Source of the DNA: Apiotrichum sp. Y4204
Taxonomy: Eukaryota; Basidiomycota; Tremellomycetes; Trichosporonales; Trichosporonaceae
Assembly: GCA_025531455.1 (NCBI GenBank)
Contig: JAMYHL010000051.1
Location: 1-64,000, forward strand
Direction of reading: 5' to 3'
Length of the DNA stretch: 64,000 bases
Positions 35,576-45,778 of the stretch are shown piece after piece. The position numbers and the translations under genes are program-made. Position 1 is the first letter of the stretch. Each line of letters opens with the position of its first letter. A model generated the notes under the pieces. It had not been told where the DNA came from, did not search any database, and saw only the letters and a list, made by a program, of their open reading frames with translations.

Positions 35576-36581
35576 ATGGCAGCATCACCACGGCGTCCAT
35601 GGCTCCACCTCCTGGTGCTCCTCTCACTCCTGTCGGCCGTTCTAGCACGGGCACCCGTCCTCGCGCTGGATATAAGCCGCACAGAAGCGCGGGCAGCGTA
35701 CGCTGCCCCGCGGGGCGCATGTGAGGACTTCGGCGCGCACCCCGTCATCCTACCAATGGTGTGGAACGTCACGCAGTACTGGGAACAACACAAGACCGAG
35801 CCACAGAACTACTACAGTCCCACATCGATCAGCGACCCGCGCTACCATTACCCCACGATGGAGGCGCTGTGCCGCGATATCAAGACTGACGTGGACGCCT
35901 ATCTCGGAGAGAGCGTCGAGGAGGCCGTCGTCTCAGTGCCCTTGAGTGCGTCGAGCCAGTTCCTATCTGACAGCAGTGGCGTACCACTCGGACGAGCTCA
36001 TCCCCGTGCGAGAGGCCGCGAGCGCAGCGGGCATGAGGGGATTCCGCCGCCTCTTGCCGGACATAGCGGCGGGCGTCGCATTCCACCATGCGTTGCGCCT
36101 CGAGGGGGAGATGTTGCTCGGCATCATCGTGGCCGACGAGGTCGTACACGCCTCGGTGTTCGAGTTTGACGACGGAGTCTTCGACTGGGTGCGTGACGGG
36201 GCAGGCGGCTGGGGCGGCCCATTATCAGCCTTGCCACCTGAGCTCATCGCCATGCCTGGGGAAAACGGGACATATGCCGCCGAAGTGGATCAGTGGCTCA
36301 CGCGCGATCTGTCCGACGCAGCGGTCGACCCGGAGGACCTCGCGCACGTTCTCCTCGTCGGCCCAGGCGCAGCACATCCTACTGTTCGCCGTGTCGTTGC
36401 TGCGCGCTTTGGGCAGATAACAGAGCTGCCATTCTCGCCTGAAGAAGCCGTCGTGCGTGGGCTGGTTGCCATCGCTGCGCGGATGCAGGAGGATGACGAG
36501 GGGCCGGTGCTCGGGAGGGATTGTCCGTGCGGTCGCGGGCCGGAGAGTGCTGAGGCTTTGAGCGTGCGTGATGAGCTCTAG
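35576..36581 (+). CDS. Secretory Hsp70-like (actin-fold) protein, truncated and divergent
   Basis: Exons 35576-35945 and 35977-36581 encode 324 residues. A signal peptide (LHLLVLLSLLSAVLARA) is followed by VLALDISRTEARAAY, in the place of the Hsp70 phosphate-1 loop but without its DLGTT core. The sequence then follows Hsp70 order: VEEAVVSVPL (compare the family's AVITVPA), VREAASAAGMRGFRRLLPDIAAGVAFHHAL (compare the AG...LRLI.EP.AAAL helix) and LAHVLLVGPGAAHPTVRRVVAARFG (compare VLVGGSTRIP.V). There is no substrate-binding domain. It is probably a degenerate Hsp70-family protein of the ER lumen or secretory path, and catalytic activity is doubtful. The intron ends in tandem cagcag, both in frame. 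Confidence 0.75.
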
Positions 36582-37126
36582 AGTGGATTATACATGGGTA
36601 GCCATCAGAATGGAGTATCGTGAGAAACGTTGCAAGTTTGGGGCACTTTGGGGGGTCACGAACGACGAACGGCGTGGGCAGCATGAATGGCATGCATGGC
36701 GCATGGCATGAACGGTTGTTATCACCACGTGCGTGGTGGAATGAAACCCATCACTACATCATCTCATCATCTCGGGAGCCGTTCGGGATCTCGGCTCCCC
36801 CAGTCGGCAGTTGTTGCGGCACAATTCGGACAATGCAATGGGTCTGGCCAGCACGCACCGGGACGGACATGCATTCCGTGCTCCGGGATGTTCCAGATCG
36901 TGCCCGAGAGCTGAGAGTGAGCGGATAAGGGCGATGAGACAGAGGTCGACGTTGCGGGGTTGCTCGCAAACTGGCCGACTGGTTTCTTGGCAATGTCGCC
37001 ACCCACAGGACAACGGACGAGATAAGAACCCCCAGCAACGACGACGACCTACTCTCCCCCTCTCTTGCCCTCTTGCCATCACCCACCTGCTCATTGCCAC
37101 CACTTGCTGCATACTCTCCGTTCACA
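36582..37126. other. Intergenic region, 545 bp
   Basis: This is the promoter region of the small Cys-rich protein gene. No other feature was recognised. Confidence 0.5.
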
Positions 37127-37425
37127 ATGCCGTCCATCACTGTCAGCGCTCCCAACCACCACACCACCGCGCCCCCCGCGGGCCCTAGCACACCGCCGCC
37201 GGTGGGCACGTTCGTCTTCTCGACCCCGCCCGCTGCGACATACGACGAGCGCCCGAAGCCCCCGTCTCCTCGTATCTGCCCGCGGCCTCTTGATGCCACG
37301 AGTGAGTAACGGCAGTAAAGCCCATCTGAGGCGAGGTTGTGCTGACCCCAGACATGTGCTCGCCTGTCTACGAACCGAACGGCCACTACAAGTGCTCGTA
37401 CTGCCGGGACACCTGGAAGGAGTAG
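37127..37425 (+). CDS. Small Cys-rich protein (82 aa)
   Basis: Exons 37127-37301 and 37352-37425 encode 82 residues. The first 60 are Pro/Thr/Ser-rich and disordered. The second exon gives the compact C-terminus NMCSPVYEPNGHYKCSYC then RDTWKE. The Cys-x12-Cys-x2-Cys plus His pattern could bind one zinc, but it is not a standard C2H2 finger. Clean splice sites (gtgagt, ctgaccccag) and phase agreement support a real gene despite its size. Function is unknown. Confidence 0.62.
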
Positions 37426-37924
37426 GAGGATAGAGCACGGAGCCCAGCACAACGACCGTCTTCGTTCTCCCCGCACTCGTCTCCGCCCTCTCCGCATCGC
37501 ATAGCATCATCTCGTTTTGTTGTTGCCATTCCACTCCGTTGCCGCATCGCGGCTCCGCCCACTCGCGGTAATCGCCTTCACCGGTGCCCGCACCCCGCGG
37601 GGTCCCTCGGGTGTGTCCTGCAGGGTGACAGCTACCCCGATGGCAGCGCAGCAATCGCATTTGGGTCTGTTTTTCTTGTCTTTGGGTTGTCATGCATTGT
37701 TGTTGTGAGGTGCTGCGTTGTGTGCTCGCACGCAACCCTGGGGCCTCAGTCTGTAGATGGCGTTCTCGTTTCCTCACAGATGGCTGGCTGTGATGGCTGA
37801 AAGGCCAACAGCCATACTATTTGCTACGCAGCCCACCGCCCACAGCCCATCGCGCACAAGCCATACAACGTAGTAAGCATGCATCACAATCTCCATCACT
37901 TTATACTGCTGCCCATCGTGCTGC
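37426..37924. other. 3'-3' intergenic region, 499 bp
   Basis: This lies between the small Cys-rich gene and the convergent short-chain dehydrogenase gene. Nothing specific was seen. Confidence 0.5.
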
Positions 37925-38862
37925 TCAGTACACCATGTACCCGCCGTCCACGTTCCAGGTCGCGCCGGTGACGAACGACGCCTCCTCGGAGCATAGGAAG
38001 ACGACGACGTCGGCAATCTCCTCCGCGATGCCCCCGCGGCCCATCGGTGTGCGGTCCGGCGTGATACCCCAGTTGTACAGCTGCTTGGCCCGCTCATTGT
38101 TTGTCATCTGCTGTCAGTGAGCAAATAGAGCGACACTCACAGGTGTTTCGATCCAGCCAGGTGCGACGCAGTTGCTACTATCAGATAGAGGTCATGTGGG
38201 GGAGCCACCCTACTCACACCCGCACACCCTTGCCGGCGTACTCGAGGGTCGCGCTCTTGGCGAGTCCCATAACTGCATGCTTCGACGCGACATATGCCGC
38301 GCAGTTCGGGATGGCGACCTGGCCGGCGAGGGAGGCAATATTGACGATCGCGCCGCGCTGCTTACGGAGGGGGTTCTTCGACCTGCAGGTCAGCAGTGTA
38401 CACACGACAATCTCCCTTGCCCCACTCACTCGGCCCACTCCTGCTGCGCCATGACCCGGATCTCCTCACGCATGCAAAGGAATACACCGCGCTCGTTGAC
38501 GCCGATAGTCTTGTCCCAAATGTCCGTCTCAAAGTCGACCCACGGCGCGCCAAACGCGACGCCCGCGCAGTTGACGGCGTAGTCGAGGCGCCCGAAGCGA
38601 TCAACCGCTGCTTTGATGAGAGCCTTGACGTCCGCCTCTTCGGCCACGTTGCATTTCACGCCCAGCACGTCCGCGTCCGGGTACTCCTTCTTCAGCGTCG
38701 AGACCACGTCGTCGAGCGGCGCGACATCCCCGATTACAACTTTCTGCACGCCTTTGGCCAGGAATGCGCGTACCGTTGCGGCACCAATCTGGCGTCAGAT
38801 GAGCCAAAGAGTTGGATACTCACTCCTGAAGAGCCGCCAGTGACGAGAGCGACGCCGTTCAT
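37925..38862 (-). CDS. Short-chain dehydrogenase/reductase
   Basis: Five exons (38862-38824, 38788-38430, 38382-38218, 38174-38141, 38107-37925) encode 259 residues, a classical SDR length. The TGGSSGIG nucleotide-binding loop starts at residue 8. GDV in place of an Arg after beta-2 (VVIGDVAP) suggests NAD(H) preference. NCAG, NIASLAG and YVASKHAV supply the structural Asn and the catalytic Ser-Tyr-Lys. The C-terminus has VNCVAPGWIETP and VTGATWNVDGGY, typical of 3-oxoacyl-ACP-reductase-like SDRs. The substrate is unknown. The FAD oxidase gene 0.75 kb upstream lies on the same strand and suggests joint use. Confidence 0.93.
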
Positions 38863-39611
38863 TGTGATATGTGCTATGTGTGAAGGAGTGGGGAACAGGA
38901 TACTCAAAGTCTCATTAGATGCTCTTTAATATGTGTGCATCCGTGTCCATTCGAAGCGATCCATGCTGCATTCTTTTCCAAGCCACGATGGCACGGTTGT
39001 TGTTGTCGCCCGGAGGTCTCGGCGTTGTCCGGCAACAATCATCAGCTGACTCTGGACGCTCGACGGCGCGCAAGGTCGGCTTCCGGGAAATGCAATGGCG
39101 CCTGCATGTTGCATGTGTGCTCGTACGCTAACGCGGCCGCCGGTGACCAGGTGACGGTGACGGAGATGAGAGTGCTTGGTAGTCATGGAGTTTGTATCTT
39201 AGAGCTCTTTAATGCATCATTGCGTCGATGCGGCACTATCAAGGTAGATTTGCATCACGGCAGCAATCGTAGGTACCCGGCAGTGGACAGTCCTCCCCAT
39301 CCCCGTCTCCGTAGTACAAACGTGCGATGTCCGAGCGTACAGCGAAGCGTCGTACGAGGAACAGAGTGCCGCCATCAAAGTGACAGTGCGCAAGGTGACA
39401 GTGCGCAAGAAGCATTCGATGGCCAGCTCGCACGATTGGCCAGCGCTATCGTAGCTTTACAGTACAGTACAGTACGACCCCATGCAATTCTCAGTCGCAT
39501 TATCAACAAGCCAGACCTCTAGTGCCCGACGATCGAGAGACCCGTTGTGCTCCATCAGCATCCGGCGCTCTCCTTGACTGCGATGTTCACGGATGCATGC
39601 TCTGATAACCT
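38863..39611. other. Intergenic region with dispersed repeat copy A
   Basis: This lies between the FAD oxidase 3' end and the SDR start. It contains repeat copy A (39313-39510). The remainder shows no gene. Confidence 0.55.
39313..39510. repeat. Dispersed repeat, copy A
   Basis: This roughly 198-bp stretch is clearly similar to 42230-42424 over its whole length. Near-identical blocks include gcgtacagcgaagcgtcgta, then gtgcgcaagaagcat, then catgcaattc and gtcgcat. Copy A carries an internal perfect 15-bp tandem duplication (gtgacagtgcgcaag at 39380-39394 and 39395-39409). No coding capacity is seen. Confidence 0.8.
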
Positions 39612-41296
39612 CTAGATCTTCGCCCGCTCATTGTACTTGTACACAAGGCCCATCTCGGGGTACTCGAGCGGGCTCGGAGCACTCTTGACCCTCTCCAACC
39701 GCTCGGCGCTGACCTCGTACACCCGCGGCACGGCGTCGTCCCATTTTCCCGTCTTGAGCATCTGCGCAAGCCCACGCGTAATCATATGAATCATGCCCAT
39801 CCCGTGCCCGTTGAACCCCGCTGCAATCCACACTCCGGGACGGCCAGGCATACGGCCGACGAGCGGCATCAGGTCTGCCGTGTGGCAGATAACGCCTGGG
39901 GTTAGAGTGAACCCACGACCAACCACAACAAAACTACTCACCAGACCAGGCCCTCGCCAACCCTTCCCCCGCACCCTCCTCCCATCCGGAATAGTGGTCG
40001 CGACAGTAGCTCGCGAGCCATTTCTGCGCGCCGCGTTGCACTTCGCTATCGTCGTCGATCCCGTAGATTTCCTTGAGTGTGCACTCTCCAGAGGCGAGCA
40101 GGGCGCCGACGTACGGACCCAGCACGACCCCCTCGTGCGGCGTCACAATCAGGTATGGCCCATCGTCGATGATCGTGTACGGGTTCCGAAGCGAATTGGA
40201 TCCCGCAAATGAGGCCGGCGGCGTGATCAGGGCGGCGTTGGCGCGGAGCGGCACGAGCCTGATGTTAGGACATTTCTCTTCGTCACACTTCAACCTACAC
40301 GTTCTCCAGCTCGGGGAGCAGATGCCGCGTGTATCCGTTCGTCGCAACGATGACGTTCTGCGCGGTGATGGTGCCCCGCGTGCCGCAGTCGACAGCGACA
40401 GTACCGTTGGACTGGCTCTTGATATCCGAGACAGGCGCCCACGAGTAGAACTGCACGTCGCTGATCTTGGACTGCATGCATGCGCGCAGGATGGCTGTCA
40501 CCCCGCGGTGCGGGTGCCAGCTGCCTCCAGAGATGCGGTTCACGTGAATGGCGTTCTTGAGACGCGATACCTGGGTTTCAGCACTGGCTCTGCTTACTTC
40601 TCAACTCACGCGCTTCGCCTCTGCGGGGTCCGTGATGATCGACCAGTTGAGCTGCCGTCCCCTATGCTTTGGGCTCGCGGCGATGAGCCGCTGGAGAAGG
40701 CGATAGTTTGCGAGGTTCTGAGCCGCGCTCTCCGGTGTCGTGATGACTTCGAAGCGCTCGCCACGCCAGAAGTCCGCGTCTATCCGTTCCGTCCGCAGAA
40801 TATGCTCCACGAGATCGAGATTGTCCTGCTCAAAGAAGATAATGTCCAGTGCTTGTTCCGCCGTGATACCGGCTCCTCCCTCGCGCAGCGGTGCGAGGAA
40901 CGCGTTGAACGACTGCCAGCCGTACGGCGCAACGTGTCCGCCGTTGCGGCCCGCTGAAGTCAACGAGCCGTCATCAGGATCCAGTACTCACAGGCGCCAG
41001 ATGCCACGTCCTTGGCGTCGAGAATTACAATGCGCTTGCCGACGCCGGCAGCACCAGGACGCGAGAGTTGGTAGGCGAGAGCCGTCCCTGCCGTCAGCTC
41101 AGTAATCGCTTGGACGCACCAGTCGCGCCAGCACCGATGATCACAAAGTCCGCGGAGGAGGGGAGCGGCGCATCACGCCCATGATCCCACAGCGCGGTAG
41201 GGCCACGGTTCTGCAGTCAGCATTGCATAGCAGAAAACGCACAGTCGCTTGCCAGTGTGACACTGTCGAGGTGTACGGCTGCGGGAAAACAGGCAT
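39612..41296 (-). CDS. FAD-dependent amino-acid/amine oxidase (DAO family)
   Basis: Seven exons (41296-41243, 41210-41120, 41087-40992, 40953-40610, 40570-40299, 40258-39942, 39895-39612) encode 485 residues. A lead-in YTSTVSHWQAT...LWDHGRDAPLPSSAD, usual in fungal DAO-family oxidases, precedes the Rossmann motif GAGATG (residues 44-49, context FVIIGAGATGTALAYQLS). ASGASGRNGGHVAPYGW is the FAD pyrophosphate/ribose region. NVIVATNGYTRHLLPEL and the C-terminal PGVWIAAGFNGHGMGM are the other FAD contacts. Relatives oxidise glycine, sarcosine, D-amino acids or amines with O2, and the substrate here is not determinable. The 32-nt second intron is needed to complete GAGATG. Confidence 0.93.
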
Positions 41297-42229
41297 TGTA
41301 GCGTGTGTGGGGGGATGTCAAGATGACTTGTGGAGTCTGCCTGCCCTTTTTGTGGTCGTCCTAAAGTAAAAAAGCCTGGTGCGTGGCGAGTCTCGGCATC
41401 GGCCTTGTCCGCTCCAGTGGAGCTCTTGTGGACGTCATTCTCGGCGTCCAGTTCGGCGCCCAGAACGGAAGCGCGGCGATGCCCACCAGATCTCGATCAC
41501 GTTCTGTGTGGAGGCGCATATTGCATCACAGCCCGCGGGGCCTGGGCCGCTCGGCATGTCCGTTAAGGGTGACTGACCCTCATGACCTGATGACTTTGGC
41601 TTGGCTGGCCGAACAGTGGATATCGCGGTCAATGACATCTGATCGCATTGTGGGGGAGGCGCCGGGGGCGCTCCCGTAATCGCTGCTTCATCCTCTGGCA
41701 ATCACACACTTGACTCAATAGCAATTCGGGACGCGTCGGGCGCGTCAGGATGATTCAGGTGGAGCCACGTAGCAGTTGCAGTCATATGATCAGATACACG
41801 ACAACCTTTTTATCCGACGCGACATAGCAAATGCATGGACGATTGGAGCATTTGGGGATTGTACAGCACGCCCCATCTCCGGTCAGGTACACAGATATCC
41901 ACTTCCCGCGGCATGCAAATGTCCTGGAGGAATGGCCCAAAGTCTGATTCGGTTCGTGGTCCGGGCGGGGAGTCACTACTGCACAGAGTCATTTGCGTTC
42001 GCCACTCGTTTGCGTTCGCCACTGTTGTGAGATCTCGTGTAAGGATACGATACGCGAATGATGAAGCGCAGACAAAATAAGCAGATAGAGAATACACACG
42101 AAGCCGTCCGAGACTTTACACTTAGTTCAGTACAGGAATGAAAATCAATCGCGCCCTTTACTCCATCTCCCTCTCCTCCTTGTCCCAGCCGCGCAGCGGT
42201 GTTACGATTAGGCGTGTAGAGTGTACTTC

Positions 42230-42424
42230 CTACGAACATGCGATGTCCAAGCGTACAGCGAAGCGTCGTACGAGGAACAGTGCGCTCGCACCAAAGGCCA
42301 GTGCGCAAGAAGCATACGATAGCAAGCACGCACGTTTATGTAGCGCACTGCAAGGTCGTAGCATATATATATCGCATTGTACAGTACGATTCCCCATGCA
42401 ATTCAGAGTCGCATTCTCAACAAG
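42230..42424. repeat. Dispersed repeat, copy B
   Basis: Copy B matches 39313-39510 with scattered substitutions and lacks the 15-bp internal duplication of copy A. Both copies end in caacaag, after which similarity stops. Here that end lies 10 bp before the first base of tRNA-Pro. It could be a short non-autonomous element or a solo terminal repeat, but no target-site duplication was recognised. Confidence 0.78.
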
Positions 42425-42434
42425 CGGAGCATCG

Positions 42435-42537
42435 GCCCTTATGGTGTAGTCGCTATCATACTCTCTTTGGGTTGGGATGCCTCGCAGCGTCCAGCCAAGG
42501 CTGGGAGTGGTCCTCGGTTCAAATCCGGGTGAGGGCC
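42435..42537 (+). tRNA. tRNA-Pro (anticodon TGG), intron-containing
   Basis: The gene folds as a cloverleaf. The acceptor stem gccctta pairs with tgagggc (42530-42536), with discriminator C at 42537. The anticodon stem ctctc (42461-42465) pairs with gggag (42503-42507), and the loop is tttggg-t with anticodon TGG at 42468-42470. The T arm is ctcgg-ttcaaat-ccggg (42513-42529). A 30-nt intron (42472-42501) sits after position 37, the canonical site. A T5 run (42538-42542) follows directly as the RNA polymerase III terminator. Confidence 0.93.
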
Positions 42538-42970
42538 TTTTTGGGGGGGTAGGCCGCCAGCGTCGAGGTCCTGGGATCACGAAAGCATATGAGCATGAGA
42601 GATATGGGAGCATATGGGAGCATGTGCGCTTGCGACATGCAACCTCGACCTGCGAGACCTGCGAGCCGCGAGCCAGCTGCTAGACAACTTGTGCCTGCAA
42701 GCAGCAGCGTGCAGACTGCCTGACCTGAGTTAGTCTCTGTCTGGATCTCTGGACTTCTGAATCTCTCGTTCTGGAACCTTGACGTCCTGGAAGCTGGAAG
42801 CTGGAAGAGAATGAGAATGCAAGAACGTTTGCATGATGCACAGGCTGTTAGCCGCGAAGATGCTGAAAGAGAAGCGGCCGGGGATTGCGAGCACATGTCG
42901 TACACTTTACATCAGTAAAACTTCTGTACATCACCTGCCATTCGCTCTAAGACTAAACAACTTGATACAA

Positions 42971-45125
42971 CTACTGATCTCCGAATAGGTCACCGACGCC
43001 CATGTCACCAAAGCCCATCGTGTCGAGCATGCCAAATATGCCCTCACCGTACCCGGGGAGAATGTCCGCTAGAGAGTTGGAGAATGGCCCGAGACCGAGC
43101 GCGTCTGGGTCAACGCCAGCGGGGCGGTCCGCGGCGCTCTCGCTCGGCAGACGGGTCGCGGCCAACTTGCGGGTGGCGGTCATCAGCCGCCGGCCCAAAA
43201 CGCGGCTGATGCTCGACACGTTTGCGTGGACGCGCAGATCAATTAGCCGACGTGCGAGTGCCGCGACGACGGACAGTAGGAACATATCACTGTCCCGCGA
43301 CAATGGAGACGTGCTGAGAATCACCAGCACCGAGAACGCGGGGTACACGATTCGATAGTATCTGCTGTCAGAACAGCAGCAAATCAAAACTCACCGGTAG
43401 CTGTACAGGCTTGAGAGCGACATGTGGGGGTCACTTCCCGAGAGGAGAGGGATGGCCCCCTTCATGTACTCGAGGGCTGCAGCCAAACACACGTCACGTC
43501 CAAGTGTCGTGGAGCTGGGCGTCCACCCGCGCTCGATTCCGCGATGATAGGGCGTCATCAACAATATGACGCGGAAGCCATCGAGGTCAAAGCGCGCACG
43601 ACGCCGGTCTTCGGGAGTGAGACGGTGGAGCCACATGTCTCGCCACTTGCCAAGCTGCGTGTCGACGGCGAGGTGCGACGGGAGACTGCCGTGCTCGTCG
43701 ATGGGGAGCTGCGATGCCTCTATCTGAAGGTTGACACACATACCCAGCAACTCGAGGCATGCACCCGTCATTGCATCGCAGGGGAGGGCGTCGGGCATTG
43801 CGCACCACTCCACAAGTTTCGCGTGTGTGACAGCCGGGTGTTCTCGCAGCATTGCCGGTCGTCCGCGGAAGAATGCTGAACCTCGATCCCAGTCGACGGT
43901 GAGAAGCCATAGGCGCTCGACATTGCGAACTAGCCGACTCTGCGACGCCGAGTGATGCGGAGACGGATCGAGCGCCCACGGCGGCGGCGGGGAGACATCC
44001 AGCCGCAATTCAATCGCCATGGACATGGCTTTGGCAGCCAGCGGCCATGCGCGGTTCAGTTTGTGTCCGCTGAGAAACACGACGAACATGAGGAGCGCTT
44101 GGCAGATCTCGAGCGACTGGTAGCACTGCTTATCGGTCTCGGTGAGGAGATATTCAAGATGCGCCTCGAGGCGTGCGACAAGCGAGTTTGCGTGCTCGGA
44201 CACCGGGAGGCACTGCGCCGCCACCATGAGGATGACGGTCGTGAGGGTTGCCGAGGTCGCGCGGAGGTAGCCAAGCGTGTGGATCTCGGGGTCGAGCGCC
44301 CGCGTAACCGGGTTGATACGCGCCCAGTACACGGCAGCGAGCTCGACTGCATCCGTTTCGGACACGCACCCACTGCTAACGACGTCGTAGGCCGGCGCGA
44401 CGTCGAGGCGCGGCTGGTCGATCCGCGCGTGGACAATCTCCTCGGACGGGGAAACGCAACTCTCGGCCGGCTTGAACAGCTCATCAAGCCCCTCTTCGAG
44501 CACGGCCAGTCCGCGGTATGGGTCGGGGTCGAGAGCTCGGGCGTCGTCCCGGAACGTCGCAAGGAAGGATGATCGCTCAAATGCAGCAGTCGCCGTCGTT
44601 ATTGGAGAGGTGCCGGATGGTGACTCGAGGGGCTGGTCGTTGGCCACGCGAGCGAGCACGTTCAGCATGTTAAAGGCGGGGCGTTCTGGCGACTCGAGAT
44701 CAAGATCGGGGAACGCGTCCGAATCGGGCGGAGAGAGATACGCTGCCGCAGGTGTGAGGCCGAGGGTCTCGCTGGGTGCGTAAGGCGCTGCGATTGATGG
44801 GACCGGGGAGGCATGTGATCGCGAGCTCGATGGCCACGGCGTGCGTGGCGACTGTGTCTTTGGCCGACTAAAGTCAGTGTTGCGCCAAGCCAAGAACTCA
44901 CTTCTTGGACCCGAGCTTTCGTCCCAGCTATCGTCAGCTCTGCCACAGCACTGACTTGTATTACCTGTCGCGCGACAACCTCGCATCGCTCTCCAAGTTG
45001 CGCGCAGCGCGTGCAGTCCCCGCCGCTGTCGTCGCGTATGCATCTGACCTTTGTGTCAGTCCGCACCGGCCCGAATCACGCACTTTCTGGCGCCGACAGG
45101 CTGTACATGCTGTGAACGGCGACAT
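42971..45125 (-). CDS. Zn2Cys6 fungal transcription factor
   Basis: Five exons (45125-45084, 45048-44965, 44927-44902, 44867-43395, 43361-42971) encode 671 residues. The N-terminus is a canonical binuclear cluster: Cys7-x2-Cys10-x6-Cys17-x8-Cys26-x2-Cys29-x6-Cys36. A basic and Ser/Pro-rich linker follows. The long helical middle domain has LAAVYWARINPVTRALDPEIHTLGYLRATSA and QSLEICQALLMFVVF, then LVRNVERLWLLTVDWDRG, typical of the fungal-specific factor domain. The C-terminus is acidic/hydrophobic (GMLDTMGFGDMGVGDLFGDQ), a plausible activation tail. It is divergent from an amino-acid permease with 653 bp between, so regulation of that permease and of the upstream oxidase is a reasonable inference. 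Confidence 0.93.
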
Positions 45126-45778
45126 GGGGAGCGAATGGGGTTGGTCCAACGTCGTCGGCACTCGTATCTGTAGTTTCAGTGACCGCAGATACGACAGGAC
45201 AACAAGAGTAGTAAGTAGTCTCATCAAGACGGCTGGCTCGATTAAGCGCCGGTCGGAGACCAGATCTCGGTATCCCGTACATCCTCGGAGAGAGGAGCGA
45301 CTCCACTCAACCCCGTCCACCCCCATAGCCGAACATCCCGCCCGCGCGCGCCCTTTCTGTCTGGCTCAATTGCTCGCATACCCTTGGTTCCTTGGGTCCC
45401 GTGTAGCAATTTATCTGGACGCCGTTCTGGACGCCGCCCGTCACATGGGGTCAGGGCGGTTGGAGTAATTACGAGAGACAAGGACGGGTTAGGGTTCGCT
45501 TCTGTCTCGGGGCACCCTTCCCGTGCCATCCTCTCGCCAGATTTTGTCCAATGTTACCCCATGTTGCCCCAAGATGTTGCTTTTACGCCGAGTAAAGCTT
45601 ACCACAAGCTTCTGCAGGCACACATATCCTGCACGTCTTGCATGTTCTGCGTGCTCATGAAGCGATGCGTGAGCGGCGAGGTCACGTCGAGGTCTGGCCT
45701 GCAAGCAACCCGCCCGCCATAAATACAACCCCCCCACGGAGCCCAGCAAACTTTCCCCCCAACCCACAACTTTCCAAC
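45126..45778. promoter_or_regulatory. Shared divergent promoter of regulator and permease
   Basis: This 653-bp region separates the two ATGs. It contains a perfect 8-bp inverted repeat (45163-45170 and 45186-45193), a 10-bp direct repeat ctggacgccg (45415-45424 and 45427-45436), several CGG triplets and, at 45719-45727, a cataaatac TATA-like element about 55 bp before the permease ATG. Confidence 0.6.
45163..45193. promoter_or_regulatory. Inverted repeat, candidate operator
   Basis: cgtatctg at 45163-45170 and its exact reverse complement cagatacg at 45186-45193 are separated by 15 nt. The element lies 38-68 bp upstream of the regulator ATG. Position and symmetry fit a dimeric regulator site. 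It does not contain the CGG half-sites typical of Zn2Cys6 proteins, so it may bind another factor or form a hairpin in the 5' UTR. Confidence 0.45.

Larger units (their letters stand above)
41297..42970. other. Intergenic region with repeat copy B and tRNA-Pro
   Basis: This lies between the FAD oxidase start and the 3' end of the regulator. It holds repeat copy B (42230-42424) and tRNA-Pro (42435-42537). A tandem 15-bp repeat of tttgcgttcgccact lies at about 41992-42023. No protein gene is recognised. Confidence 0.55.

Noticed and set aside
41088..41119. Apparent frameshift in the FAD oxidase Rossmann motif
   Set aside because: A 32-nt intron (gtgcgt...ggcag, with ctgac) restores GAGATG exactly in phase, so no mutation needs to be invoked.
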